64,000 bases of DNA, from positions 1,699,832 to 1,763,831 of the forward strand of contig NW_020194512.1 in NCBI RefSeq assembly GCF_002865645.1, in the 5' to 3' direction. The stretch comes from Hyaloscypha bicolor E. Its lineage: Eukaryota > Ascomycota > Leotiomycetes > Helotiales > Hyaloscyphaceae. The position numbers were made by a program, and so were the translations under genes. The notes below the pieces were generated by a model. That model made no database searches. It saw nothing but the letters and a program-made list of their open reading frames with translations, and had not been told where the DNA came from. Shown here one piece after another: positions 25,912 through 38,192 of the stretch; the first letter of the stretch is position 1, and every line of letters starts with the position of its first letter.

Positions 25912-26210
25912 TATAATATATATAGGGTTATATGTAACTTAAGAACATATAACGAACCTCGGATATTACGGGTATTAATTAGGGAGATTAGTAGCCCTTT
26001 AATATCCTAACTAACTACTATTTATATTATATATATTAGGCTTATAAATTACTAATTATATATATACTATTAGGGCCTCCTATTTAGAGGAGGCTTCCCT
26101 AGACCTTATAAGAGAAATAGAGATTAGTTTTTATACTAAATTTAATACTATGGTTTTATAATATACTAATTTATTCTATTATCTTATTATTTACTAATAA
26201 ATACCTTATA
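25912..26210 (+). repeat. GypA copy 2 5' LTR
   Basis: 299 bp. It is the least mutated of the four GypA LTRs and matches the inverse of 7815-8090, 37895-38192 and 53551-53848. The leader starts at ~26211. Confidence 0.88.
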
Positions 26211-28710
26211 AGCTAATCTCTTTACCCTTAAAGAAAGTAGTTTAATAAGTAATTATATCTCGAAATCTGCGAAATATATAACCCCTTACTAAAGCTATTC
26301 CTATAGAGGAAGTCGACCAGATTAATCTTAATACGGATAATAGCAAAGGCTTGTCTAATACTTTTAATAGGGCCCTTTAGGAGCCTCCGAGAGCTAGTAA
26401 TAATAATGGAAATAATCCCGGTAATAATTAAAATACTAAGATTAATACCCGAGTTACTATTACCCAAGTTATGAAATAGGGCTTATATACTAAAGTTAAA
26501 ACACTCTAATAAAAGCAAGAATTAGTAAATATAATTAACTAATATATCCTATAATTAGAGTAATATAAGAGTACCCTTAGAAATACCTTACGGTTTACTA
26601 TATCTTATAAAAACTCTATTTATAAATCTATTTTATTTTCCTTAGTAATTCCTATTAGGGAACTTCCTAAAATAGGATTAGAACTTATTCCTTTTCCTAA
26701 TATAATAAGCTTTGAAAGTAATCTTAATACTATTTATTAGAAGCTACTATATAATATCCTAAAGATATATTTAAACTAAGAGAAGCTTTTTAAAATCCGG
26801 ATACCTAACTTATATTATAGAAAGTTCTTTAAGAAATAGAGAATATTTATATTTTTCTAGAAAGTAGTTTTTAGAACCTAATCTTGGATTTATAATAGAT
26901 ACTTTTCTAGAGTTAACTCTACTATAAGTGCCCTTAGAGACGAATCTTATAATATTTGAGAGGCTATAATAAAGTAAAGCCTATTATTATATAAGGTTTA
27001 TTAGAAGTAATTTAAGGCCTACTTAGCTAATATACTCTAAGTATCTTAAACCCATTAATAAAATGCCTTTAAGGAACTCCGAGATTTTTATTAGAAAAAT
27101 AGTAAGATAGTTATTGAGTTATATATTCGGATAATTAGTTTCGAAATTAACTAGAACTTATATCCTAAGAGAAACCGGATCCGGACTCTCGATATTACTT
27201 TATTTAACTATAAGACTTATTAGATACTTATATCTATTTTCTTAGAAAATAAGGTAGTATCTATTTTCAAATAGCTTAAGAAAGCTTAGAAAATAGAATA
27301 TATTACTTATCCTAAATTAAGAAAAGTAAAAATAGAGAAGTCTAGTAAGAGTAACTCTATTCCCAAAGACCCTAACTTAGCGAATTCTGATTTATAAGGC
27401 TATTAAAAAAGGAAGAATAAGTTCTAAAGATTATATAAGAAATCCTTAGATAATACTTTAGCTCTTTTAAGGCCTTAATAGAATACTAGTTCTATTTTAG
27501 GTATAATTTATTAGATTTATAAATAGAAAGAATATTTCTTAGGAAATGTAAAGTATTTTAAATATACTAAATAGGCTTAATAGAACTCTAATAAGGCCAA
27601 AACTATAGAAGAGTTAAGGTATTTATAGAAGCAGGTTAATACTATAGCTATAAAGAAATATTCTAGAGGAAATCCTCCTAAAAAATAAGGAAAAGGGAAG
27701 GCTAAATCTTAAATATTAATAATTTTGGCTATAATAAAAAAGATATATTATTTTATATAATTATTTAAGTAAGATTAATATAGCCAGAAATAAGTACCTT
27801 AGAAATATATAGTAAACTCGGTAATACCGGATTAGATTATAACTTCCTTAATAATAATTAGACTTAAAGCCAGGGCTTTATTATTTTAGCTAAATATAAT
27901 TAAGAATTTGTAATTTTTTATAAGAACTAATTTAAGATCTATTAAGCCTATAATCTTAAGGTATTTATTATAAATAATTATAGTAAGATATATCTTTTTA
28001 AACTCTAGTTTTATAGGTATAAAAATATTAGCTCTTATAGCCTTATCTTTAGTATAAAATTTTATAAAGTAACCCTTATATAATATATAGACTATATTAA
28101 GAAATAATAGATATATATACTTATATAGCCTAATAATATTAAGATCCTAATACTAAAAGAATTTAGTAAGGAGCTTAACTAGTACCCTAAACTAGTATCT
28201 CAAGTCTTATTCTTAACTAAAGGCAAATATAATTATCCTAGATAATAGGCTTTATATATTTGTAATAGTTACTAGATCTCTATTTTATTATATAATTCTA
28301 GTAATACTAAATAGGAGTTTTTAATATAGTAAATTAATATTCTTTAGAAAGGGGCCTTAGAGATACCTGTCTATTTCCGGAATAATAAATATAAAGACTT
28401 TTTAGAAGTTTTTAATTCTAATAAAGCTTTAGAACTTCCTAATCTTAGTAGTATTAAATACTCTATTAATATAAATAGTATAGTCCCGTATAGGCCTTTA
28501 TATAATTTATTAGAGACTTAACTAGAAGTATTATATCTATATTTATAGGATATATTTCGTAAATATTAGATAAGGTCTAGTAAAAGCCTAGTAAGAGTAC
28601 TTATTCTTTTTATTTCCAAGAAAAATAGAGAACTATATTTTTATATTAATTATTATAGACTTAACTAAGTTATAATTAAGAATTAGTATTTGCTTTCTCT
28701 TATTAATAAG

Positions 28711-30783
28711 ACTTTTAACTAGCTCCGAGAAGCCAAGATTTTTATAAAGCTAGATCTCAAGAATATATATTATTAGGTAAGAATTTATAAAGAATATAAA
28801 TAAAAAATAGCTTTTAGAACTTATTATAGCTATTTTAAATATCTTATAATATCTTTTGGGCTAGCTAATATACTAGCTATATTTTAAGTATATATTAATA
28901 CTATATTTATAGGACTCCTAAATTATTTTATAGTTATTTATTTAGATAATATTCTTATTTATTTCTAAAATAAAAGTAAATACTATAATTATATTTACTA
29001 GATACTTACTAGGCTATATAAAAATAACCTATTTTATAAACTTAGTAAATACAAGTTTAATATTAAGGAAATTGAATTTTTAGGCTTTCTTATTAGAATA
29101 GAAGATATTTATACGGATCCTAAACAGGTTTATAATATTATTAAATAACCAGAACTAGAATTATTTTATAATATTTAAGTATTTTTTAGATTTACTAATT
29201 TTTACTATAGGTTTATCTATTATTACTTTTAGGTAACTATAGGCTTAATAGACCTCTTAAAAGAAATAGAAAAGGGCCGGAAATCCGGTCTCTTTATATA
29301 GATAAATAAAGTAACTAAAAGCTTTAAGACTTTAAAAAAAGCTTTTATTATAATATTTATCCTAGTCTATTTCGACTTTTCTAAGAAAATTTATATTAAA
29401 ACTAATATATTAAAATTTGTAATTACTAGTACTATTTTATAATAAGTTAATTCTAGTAATAGCCCAAAAAAATACTAGTATCTAATAGTATTCTAGTCCC
29501 GGAAACTCTCCGGAGCTAAATATAATTATAGTACTTATAATAGAGAGCTACTTATAATTATTAAAGCCTTTAAGTATTAGTACTATTACTTTAAAAAGTC
29601 CAGGGTTATAATTAAGGTTATTATAGACTATAATAATCTCTAATACATTATAGAAATAAAGTATCTAAAGAATTATTAAGTATATTAGGTAATATATCTT
29701 ATAATATATAATTTTAATATTATTTATTATAAAGGCGCCTTAAATCTAATAGACGAACCTAGTAAAATACCTAATTATAAAAAAGGTCCTATTAATATAA
29801 CTTGGCTTCTAATTTTTTAGAATAAGCTAAAAAAAGCTTTTATAATTATAATTCAGAGATTTTTATAAATATCTAAAGAGTTCCCTCTTTAAAATAAGTA
29901 TTATTTAATACTTGCTATATTCGTAATAGCTAAGAAGAAATATTTATTATAAGACAAGTAAATAAATTATTTTATAGATTTCTTAACTATAGAATTAGTT
30001 AAGAAATAAGATATAGGAAAATGCCTTAAAGGCTTTATTACTATAGCTAAGGTAATAGGGATATCTATAACTATATTATTTAATAAAACTAAAGACTTCT
30101 TAGTTCCTCGAGTTTTTGAATTAGATAGTTATAAATATCTAATTCCCTATATATAGATATATACGGCTACTAAAAGAGCTATAGTACTAGCTTTTTTATC
30201 TAAATTCCTTCTGGATATTATCTAGATAGCTTAGAGAAATAATTCTCGATATTAGAATATTATAAAATAGAGGCTTAGTAAGAAAAATACTAAGAGAAAA
30301 GAAATCTAGAAAAATAATTCGGGCCTACTTAGGTATTATTTAAGAATTATTATATCTAATAATCCTGCTTTATATTAAGAAGTTATAAAGCTTTATTATA
30401 ATAACCTAATAGCCGAATACTATAAAATAAAGAAAACTTTCGAACTTCTTAGAAGATTCTAGTATTAAGAGAATATAAAAGAAAATATTTATAATTATTA
30501 TTAAGAATATAATATTTACTAGAAAGTTAAGATAAAGAAGTATTTATTATATAGTTTGCTTAGTAGTTTACTATAGCCTAAGAGATCCTAAGATAAGATC
30601 TCTATAGATTTTATTATAGGTTTACTATTATATAAGAACCTAATAAAAGATCCCGATTTTAATATAATTCTTGTAATTATTAACCGGTACTCTAAAATAA
30701 TAAGGTATATTATATATTATAAGACTATTAATTCTCTAGAGCTTACTAAGATTATATAGAAATATATTTTCTTAATTTTTAGC

Positions 30784-30790
<7 letters not shown>
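28711..30790 (+). repeat. First copy of a ~2.1-kb direct duplication inside GypA copy 2
   Basis: Covers RT through the first half of integrase. From ~29180 to 30789 it reads identically to 31321-32930 at a constant offset of 2141 bases in every line I compared. It ends in a 26-A run (30790-30815) exactly where the second copy carries on with normal integrase sequence. Confidence 0.9.
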
Positions 30791-30815
<25 letters not shown>

Positions 30816-32931
30816 CTTTTAAACTTAGCTCCGAGGAAAGCCAAGATTTTTTATAAAGCTAGATCTCAAGAATATATATTATTAGGTTAAGAATTTATAA
30901 AAGAATATAAATAAAAAATAGCTTTAGAACTATTATACTATTTTAAATATCTTATAATATCTTTTGGGCTAGCTAAGTATACTAGCCTATATTTTAAGTA
31001 TATATTAATACTATATTTATAGGACTCCTTAAATTATTTTTAATAGTTATTATTTAGATAATATTCTATAAGATAATATCTCTATAAATAAAACTAAATA
31101 AGTAATCCTATAATTAATTATTTACTAGAAACTTAATTAGGCCTATATAAAAAATAACCTATTTTATAAACTTATGTAAAAATACAAGTTTTAATATTAA
31201 AGAAATTGAATTTTTAGGCTTTCTTATTAGAATAGAAGATATTTATACGGATCCTAAAACAGGGTTTATAATATTATTAATAAACCCAGAACTAGAATTA
31301 TTTTATAAATAATATTTAAGTATTTTTTAGATTTACTAATTTTTACTATAGGTTTATCTATTATTACTTTTAGGTAACTATAGGCTTAATAGACCTCTTA
31401 AAAGAAATAGAAAAGGGCCGGAAATCCGGTCTCTTTATATAGATAAATAAAGTAACTAAAAGCTTTAAGACTTTAAAAAAAGCTTTTATTATAATATTTA
31501 TCCTAGTCTATTTCGACTTTTCTAAGAAAATTTATATTAAAACTAATATATTAAAATTTGTAATTACTAGTACTATTTTATAATAAGTTAATTCTAGTAA
31601 TAGCCCAAAAAAATACTAGTATCTAATAGTATTCTAGTCCCGGAAACTCTCCGGAGCTAAATATAATTATAGTACTTATAATAGAGAGCTACTTATAATT
31701 ATTAAAGCCTTTAAGTATTAGTACTATTACTTTAAAAAGTCCAGGGTTATAATTAAGGTTATTATAGACTATAATAATCTCTAATACATTATAGAAATAA
31801 AGTATCTAAAGAATTATTAAGTATATTAGGTAATATATCTTATAATATATAATTTTAATATTATTTATTATAAAGGCGCCTTAAATCTAATAGACGAACC
31901 TAGTAAAATACCTAATTATAAAAAAGGTCCTATTAATATAACTTGGCTTCTAATTTTTTAGAATAAGCTAAAAAAAGCTTTTATAATTATAATTCAGAGA
32001 TTTTTATAAATATCTAAAGAGTTCCCTCTTTAAAATAAGTATTATTTAATACTTGCTATATTCGTAATAGCTAAGAAGAAATATTTATTATAAGACAAGT
32101 AAATAAATTATTTTATAGATTTCTTAACTATAGAATTAGTTAAGAAATAAGATATAGGAAAATGCCTTAAAGGCTTTATTACTATAGCTAAGGTAATAGG
32201 GATATCTATAACTATATTATTTAATAAAACTAAAGACTTCTTAGTTCCTCGAGTTTTTGAATTAGATAGTTATAAATATCTAATTCCCTATATATAGATA
32301 TATACGGCTACTAAAAGAGCTATAGTACTAGCTTTTTTATCTAAATTCCTTCTGGATATTATCTAGATAGCTTAGAGAAATAATTCTCGATATTAGAATA
32401 TTATAAAATAGAGGCTTAGTAAGAAAAATACTAAGAGAAAAGAAATCTAGAAAAATAATTCGGGCCTACTTAGGTATTATTTAAGAATTATTATATCTAA
32501 TAATCCTGCTTTATATTAAGAAGTTATAAAGCTTTATTATAATAACCTAATAGCCGAATACTATAAAATAAAGAAAACTTTCGAACTTCTTAGAAGATTC
32601 TAGTATTAAGAGAATATAAAAGAAAATATTTATAATTATTATTAAGAATATAATATTTACTAGAAAGTTAAGATAAAGAAGTATTTATTATATAGTTTGC
32701 TTAGTAGTTTACTATAGCCTAAGAGATCCTAAGATAAGATCTCTATAGATTTTATTATAGGTTTACTATTATATAAGAACCTAATAAAAGATCCCGATTT
32801 TAATATAATTCTTGTAATTATTAACCGGTACTCTAAAATAATAAGGTATATTATATATTATAAGACTATTAATTCTCTAGAGCTTACTAAGATTATATAG
32901 AAATATATTTTCTTAATTTTTAGCTCTTTTA
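30816..32931 (+). repeat. Second copy of the ~2.1-kb direct duplication
   Basis: Restarts at the RT domain. The first ~500 bases (30816-31320) match the first copy but carry many one-base insertions and deletions. The remaining ~1.6 kb is identical. It then continues into intact element structure (integrase core, chromodomain). Confidence 0.9.
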
Positions 32932-34289
32932 ATAGAATTATTTCCGATCGAGAAATAGTATTTACTAGCTAGTTCTGGTTTGCTTTTTACTTTTACTTAA
33001 TATATAAATAGTATTTGAGTATAGCTTACTATTTTTAGATAAATAGTTAGATAGAAAAGTAGAACTAGGCCCTAGAATATTACCTAAAATATTATTATAA
33101 TACCTAAAAAAATAACTAGTTTAAGAAGTTATCTTTTACGGAATTTATATATAATAACTTAAAATATTAGGTTTTATAAAATATATCTTTCTATATATAT
33201 TACGGATATTACTTTTAATTCTATAAAATCCTGAGAATAGAATTATAAAGAAAATACTAGCTATATATAGGAGGCTAGAAACCCTTAAAATAAAGCGGAA
33301 AAAGCTTAAGGATTTATAATATTATATATAAAATAACTGGGAAACCTATTATAATAGGTACTAGTAAGCTAAATATTATTTTAAAGAAGCCTAAATAATA
33401 CTATTAATAAGAAATATTAAACTTAAGGCAGGAAAGCTTGAGTTAAAATTTATAGATCTATTTAGGATTCTTAAATATATTAGTAATTTGGTATATAAGT
33501 TAGAATTACTAAGTATATATAATTATTTATATCTAACTTTCTATATATTTTTTCTTAAAAAATATATAATAAAAAAGAATTAGGAGCTATACCTATACTT
33601 TTTTAGAAAACTTCCGGAATTAGTAGATAATAATAAAGAATAAGAATAGGAAATAAAAGCTATTATTAATTACTAATAAGATAGTAAAAGTAAGAAGTAA
33701 TAGTATTTAATTAAATAGAAAGCCTAGTCTAAAGATTATAATACCTAGTTACTTGCTTTTCCTAATCTTAAAATTATATAATCGAAATTATAGCTTAGAA
33801 TCCGAAATTATCTTTTAATAATCTTTTAAGATTAAAAAGAATTCTAAACTACTAAGAAAAAGATTACTTAAAAGAAAAAGAGAACCTAGATAGCTAAGAA
33901 AGAGCCCGGAACTATAATAGAGATACTTTTTCTCTGGGTTTTTTACTTATAAAGGTTTTCTAGGGTTTTATTAAGGCTTATAAGAATTATATTTAAATTA
34001 TTAGAAAAAAGTTTAGAATTAAGAAAGATTTATTATAAGTAAACTAGCTATAAGTATCTTAAATAAATAAATTCTAATTCCTATAAATTCCTAATTCCTA
34101 AAGCAAGAATACTAAATACCGGTCTTATTTAGGACTTAATAAAGAATTAGCTAATACTTTCCGGAATTCGCCGTTTTAATTCTTTAATAAAGAATAAATA
34201 CTCTATAATAAACTAATTAGTATTCAAGAATATTAAGAGAAGCAAGTAACTCTATATAACTAGTACTACCCTACTATCATCTCTATTAA

Positions 34290-34392
34290 AAAGACCACAC
34301 ATTGCGTAAAGTCAGCGTTCCCCTCCGCCAAACTAACGCTATTACCGGACGACACTGGGCCTCGGCCGCACTCATTAGCGTACTTGTCGAAG
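34290..34392. other. Short GC-rich, non-RIP segment at the left edge of the gap
   Basis: About 100 bases with normal C content and many CpG and CpA sites, directly beside the Ns. The minus strand is open across it (FDKYANECGRG... toward NADFTQCVVF). I do not recognise it. It could be the edge of an unassembled insertion or a misjoined contig end. Confidence 0.6.
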
Positions 34393-34815
34393 NNNNNNNN
34401 NNNNNNNNNNNNNNNNNNNNNNNNNNNNNNNNNNNNNNNNNNNNNNNNNNNNNNNNNNNNNNNNNNNNNNNNNNNNNNNNNNNNNNNNNNNNNNNNNNNN
34501 NNNNNNNNNNNNNNNNNNNNNNNNNNNNNNNNNNNNNNNNNNNNNNNNNNNNNNNNNNNNNNNNNNNNNNNNNNNNNNNNNNNNNNNNNNNNNNNNNNNN
34601 NNNNNNNNNNNNNNNNNNNNNNNNNNNNNNNNNNNNNNNNNNNNNNNNNNNNNNNNNNNNNNNNNNNNNNNNNNNNNNNNNNNNNNNNNNNNNNNNNNNN
34701 NNNNNNNNNNNNNNNNNNNNNNNNNNNNNNNNNNNNNNNNNNNNNNNNNNNNNNNNNNNNNNNNNNNNNNNNNNNNNNNNNNNNNNNNNNNNNNNNNNNN
34801 NNNNNNNNNNNNNNN
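34393..34815. other. Assembly gap (423 N)
   Basis: Run of unknown bases. The missing 3' LTR and tail of GypA copy 2 and the start of RNase H of GypA copy 1 should lie here, which would need more than 423 bases, so the gap size is probably nominal. Confidence 0.99.
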
Positions 34816-37800
34816 CCTTTAAGAAATTTCATTAAGTTATAATACCTGATAAATAAGATTAAATAACACTTATAATCAGAAATTATGTAAATTTAAGAAA
34901 TATTTCAAATAGTATAAAATAAGTCTACAGCCTAGTTACTTAAAAATACGGTAATAAACCCTATTTAGGGGGGGGGGGGGGGGGGGGATGTGGTAGTAAT
35001 AGAATATTTCTTTGATTTAAGAAAAAAGTTCAAGACATTCAATTTCCTTAATAGTAAAACTCTGATAGTGACAAAGGTATGAAAATAATAGGTTATTTTA
35101 TATAACCTAGTAAATATTTTAAATATAATATAATATATTTATTTTTATTTTAGAAATAAATAAAAATATTATTTAAATAAATAATTATAAAATAATTTAG
35201 AAGTTTTATAAATATAATATTAATATATATTTGAAATATAACTAATATATTAGCTAGTTTAAAAGATATTATAAGATATTTAAAATAGCTATAATAAGTT
35301 CTAAAAGCCGTTTTTTATTTATATTTTTTATGAATTCTTATCTAATAATATATATTTTTAAAATTTAATTTTATAAAGATTTTAGCTTTTTAAAGCTAGT
35401 TAAAAGTCTTATTAATAAAAGGAAATAAATACTAATTCTTAATTATAATTTAATTAATTTAATTTATAATAATTAATATAAAAATATAGTTTTTTATTTT
35501 TTTTAGAAATAAAAAGAATAAGTATTTCTATTAGGCTTTTATTAGGCCTTATTTAATATTTATAAAATATATTCTATAAATATAATACTTTTAATTAGGT
35601 TTCTAATAAATTATATAAAAATCTATATAAGACTATACTATTTATATTAATAGAGTATTTAATATTATTAAAATTAGGAAATTCCGAAGCTTTATTAGAA
35701 TTAAAAACTTTTAAGAAATTTTTATATTTATTATTCTAGAAATAAATAAATACTTTTAAGACTTCTTTCTAAAAAGTATTAATTTACTATATTAAAAACT
35801 TCTATCTAATATTACTAGAATTATATAATAAAATAGAAATCTAGTAATTATTATAAATATATAAAGCCTATTATTTAGAATAGTTATATTTACTTTTAGT
35901 TAAAAAGAAGATTTAAAATACTAGTTTAGAATATTAGTTAAGCTTTTTATTAAATTCTTTTAGTATTAGAATCTTAATATTATTAGGCTATATAAATATA
36001 TATATTTCTTATTTTTTAATATAGTTTATATATTATATAATAATTATTTTATAAAAATTTATATTAAAAATAAGGTTATAAGAACTAATATTCTTATATT
36101 TATAGAACTAGAACTTAAAAGAATATATTTTATTATAATTATTTATAATAAATATTTTAAAATTATAGATTTAATAAATCTTGAATTTATTTTTATAAAA
36201 GATTATAAATTTTTAATTATATTTAGCTAAAATAATAAAGCTTTAGTTTTAAATCTAATTATTATTAAGAAAGTTATAATTTAATCTAATATTATTAAAT
36301 TTATTATATATTTTTAAAATATTTATTTCTGGCTATATTAATTTTATTTAAATAATTATATAAAATAATATATCTTTTTTATTATAACTAAAATTATTAA
36401 TATTCGAGATTTAGTTTTTTTTTCTTTTTTTTTCTTTTTCTTATTTTCTTAAAAAAATCTTTTTTAAAATACTTCTTTATAATAATAATATTAATTTACT
36501 TTTATAAATACTTTAATTCTTTTATAATTTTAGTCTTATTAGAGTTTTATTAAGTCTATTTAGAATATTTTATATTCTTTTTATTTATAAGTTTAATAAA
36601 CTATATTTAAAATAGAACTAATACTTTATTAAAGCTTTAAAAAAGCTAAAATATTATTTAAAAGTTTCTTATATAATTTTTAGAACTTTTTTTTAATTTT
36701 TTAATAGTTTTATAAATTAGAATTTACTAAATTAGAGTTTTTGAAAATAGAATTACTTTTATTAGACTTTCTTATTTTTATTTTTCTTAATTTAGAATAA
36801 GTAATATATTCTGTTTTCTAAACTTTTTTAAGCTATTCGAAAATAGATATTATTTTATTTCCTAAAAAAATAAATATAAGTATTTAATAAGTTTTATAAT
36901 TAGATAAAGTAATATTAAGAATCTAAATCCGGTTTTTTTTAGAATATAGGTTCTAATTAATTTCGAAACTAATTATTTAAATATATAATTTAATAACTAT
37001 TTTATTATTTTTCTAATAAAGATCTCGGAATTTCTTAAAAGTATTTTATTAATAAATTTAAGATACTTGAAATATATTAGCTAAATAAGTCTTAAATTAC
37101 TTCTAATAAACCTTATATAATAATAGGCTTTATTTTATTATAGTTTTTTAAGTATTATAAGATTTATTTCTAAAAGGATTTATAATAGAATTAATTCTAG
37201 AAAAGTATTTATTATAAGTTTAAGATTAGATTCTAAAAACTGCCTTTTAAGAAAATACAAATATTTTCTATTTTTTAAGAAACTTTTTATAATATAAGTC
37301 AGGTATTTGAATTTTAAAAAGCTTTTTTAATTCAAATACATTTTTAGAATATTATATAATAGCTTCTAATAAATAGTATTAAGATTATTCTTAAAGCTTA
37401 TTATATTAGGAAAAGAAATAAATTCTAATTCTATTCTATAAAATTCTTTAATAGGAATTATTAAGAAAAATAAAATAAACTTATAAATAAAGTTTTTATA
37501 AAATATAGCAAATTATAAAATATTTCTAAAAATATTTTTATATTATTCTAATTATAGAATATATTAGTTAATTATTTCTATTAATTCTTACTTTTATTAA
37601 AATACTTTAACTTTAATATATAAGCCTTATTTTATAGCTTAAGTAATAATAATTCGAGTATTAATCTTAATATTTTAATTATTACTAGAATTATTTCTAT
37701 TATTATTACTAGCTCTTAGAAGCTCCTAAAAAGCTTTATTAAAAATATTAGATAAGCCTTTACTATTACTTATATTAGAGTTAATCTAATTAATTTCTTT

Positions 37801-37894
37801 TATAAAAATAGCTTTAATAAGAAATTATATATTTTATAAATTTCGAAATATAATTATTTATTAAATATCTTTTTTAAGAATAAAGAAATTAGCT
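34816..37894 (-). pseudogene. GypA copy 1 RT, protease and gag remnant
   Basis: Reverse complement is collinear with GypA copy 2 from ~29250 back to ~26220. The RT motif block lies at ~35095-35400 and the leader ends at the 5' LTR (37895). Extremely AT-rich; no frame over a few dozen codons. Confidence 0.75.
34968..34987 (+). repeat. 20-G homopolymer
   Basis: Lies in noisy sequence (34816-35085) that still resembles the GypA RT/RNase H spacer in reverse complement (near 29040-29250). A G run is out of keeping with this AT-rich DNA and replaces a short GGATCCG-like stretch; likely a sequencing or assembly error. Confidence 0.85.
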
Positions 37895-38192
37895 TATAAG
37901 ATATTTATTAATAAATAATAAAATAATAGAATAAGTTAATAAGTTATAAAACTATAATATTAAATTTAATATAGAACTAATTTCTATTTCTTTTATAAGG
38001 TTTAGAAAAGCTTTTTCTAAATAAAAAGCTCTAATAATATATATAAAATTAGTAATTTATAAGTTTAATACTTATAATATAAATAGTAATTAATTATAAT
38101 ATTAAAGGGCTATTAATTTTTCTAATTAATATTTATAATATCCGAGATTTATTATATATTTTTAAGTTATATATAATTTTATATATATTATA
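37895..38192 (-). repeat. GypA copy 1 5' LTR
   Basis: 298 bp, matching the other GypA LTRs end to end and followed by the gaaat target duplication at 38193-38197. The leader and gag remnant lie on its low-coordinate side, as expected for a minus-strand element. Confidence 0.85.

Larger units (their letters stand above)
26240..33900 (+). pseudogene. GypA copy 2 gag-pol remnant
   Basis: Domain order gag, protease, RT, RNase H, integrase, chromodomain identifies a chromovirus-type Ty3/Gypsy polyprotein. By family knowledge the chromodomain guides integration to methylated-histone chromatin, which fits its insertion into other transposons. RIP stops break it in every domain. The minus-strand open frame at 26228-26467 is a shadow of gag. 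Confidence 0.88.
25912..34289 (+). mobile_element. GypA copy 2, RIP-inactivated chromodomain Gypsy element
   Basis: Plus strand, inserted into the RNase H region of GypA copy 1 after ctaga (25907-25911). 5' LTR 25912-26210; gag ~26240-27720; protease/RT from ~27840 with YRLN, FIKLDL, SFGLAN and YLDNILIY at ~28640-28965; RNase H (KLSGAKYNY...RELL) at ~29495-29560; integrase ~30380-30790 continued at ~32520-33110 (DFIIGL, IISDRE); chromodomain ~33651-33775. 3' tail to ~34289, then non-RIP sequence and the gap, so the 3' LTR is not seen. Contains a probable assembly duplication (28711-32931). In-frame stops throughout. Confidence 0.9.
7815..38192 (-). mobile_element. GypA copy 1, chromodomain Gypsy element, split by nested insertions
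   Basis: Minus-strand LTR retrotransposon, about 7.6 kb without its insertions. Pieces in order: 3' LTR 7815-8090; 3' tail 8091-8868 and 22501-~23100; chromodomain/integrase ~23100-25162; tandem array 25163-25516; RNase H 25517-25911; then, after GypA copy 2 and the gap, RT and gag ~34816-37894; 5' LTR 37895-38192. The target duplication gaaat is intact at 7810-7814 and 38193-38197, and GypD copy 2 shows the matching uninterrupted site near 59440. All frames are destroyed by RIP. Confidence 0.88.

Noticed and set aside
26228..26467. 79-codon minus-strand open frame
   Set aside because: Antisense shadow of GypA copy 2 gag, whose sense strand is plus.
34266..34842. Long open frames on both strands
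   Set aside because: Made almost wholly of N; artefact of the assembly gap.
34816..35085. Mitochondrial-like AT-rich sequence with CpA sites
   Set aside because: It aligns, though noisily, to the GypA RT/RNase H spacer in reverse complement, so low-quality nuclear repeat is the simpler reading.
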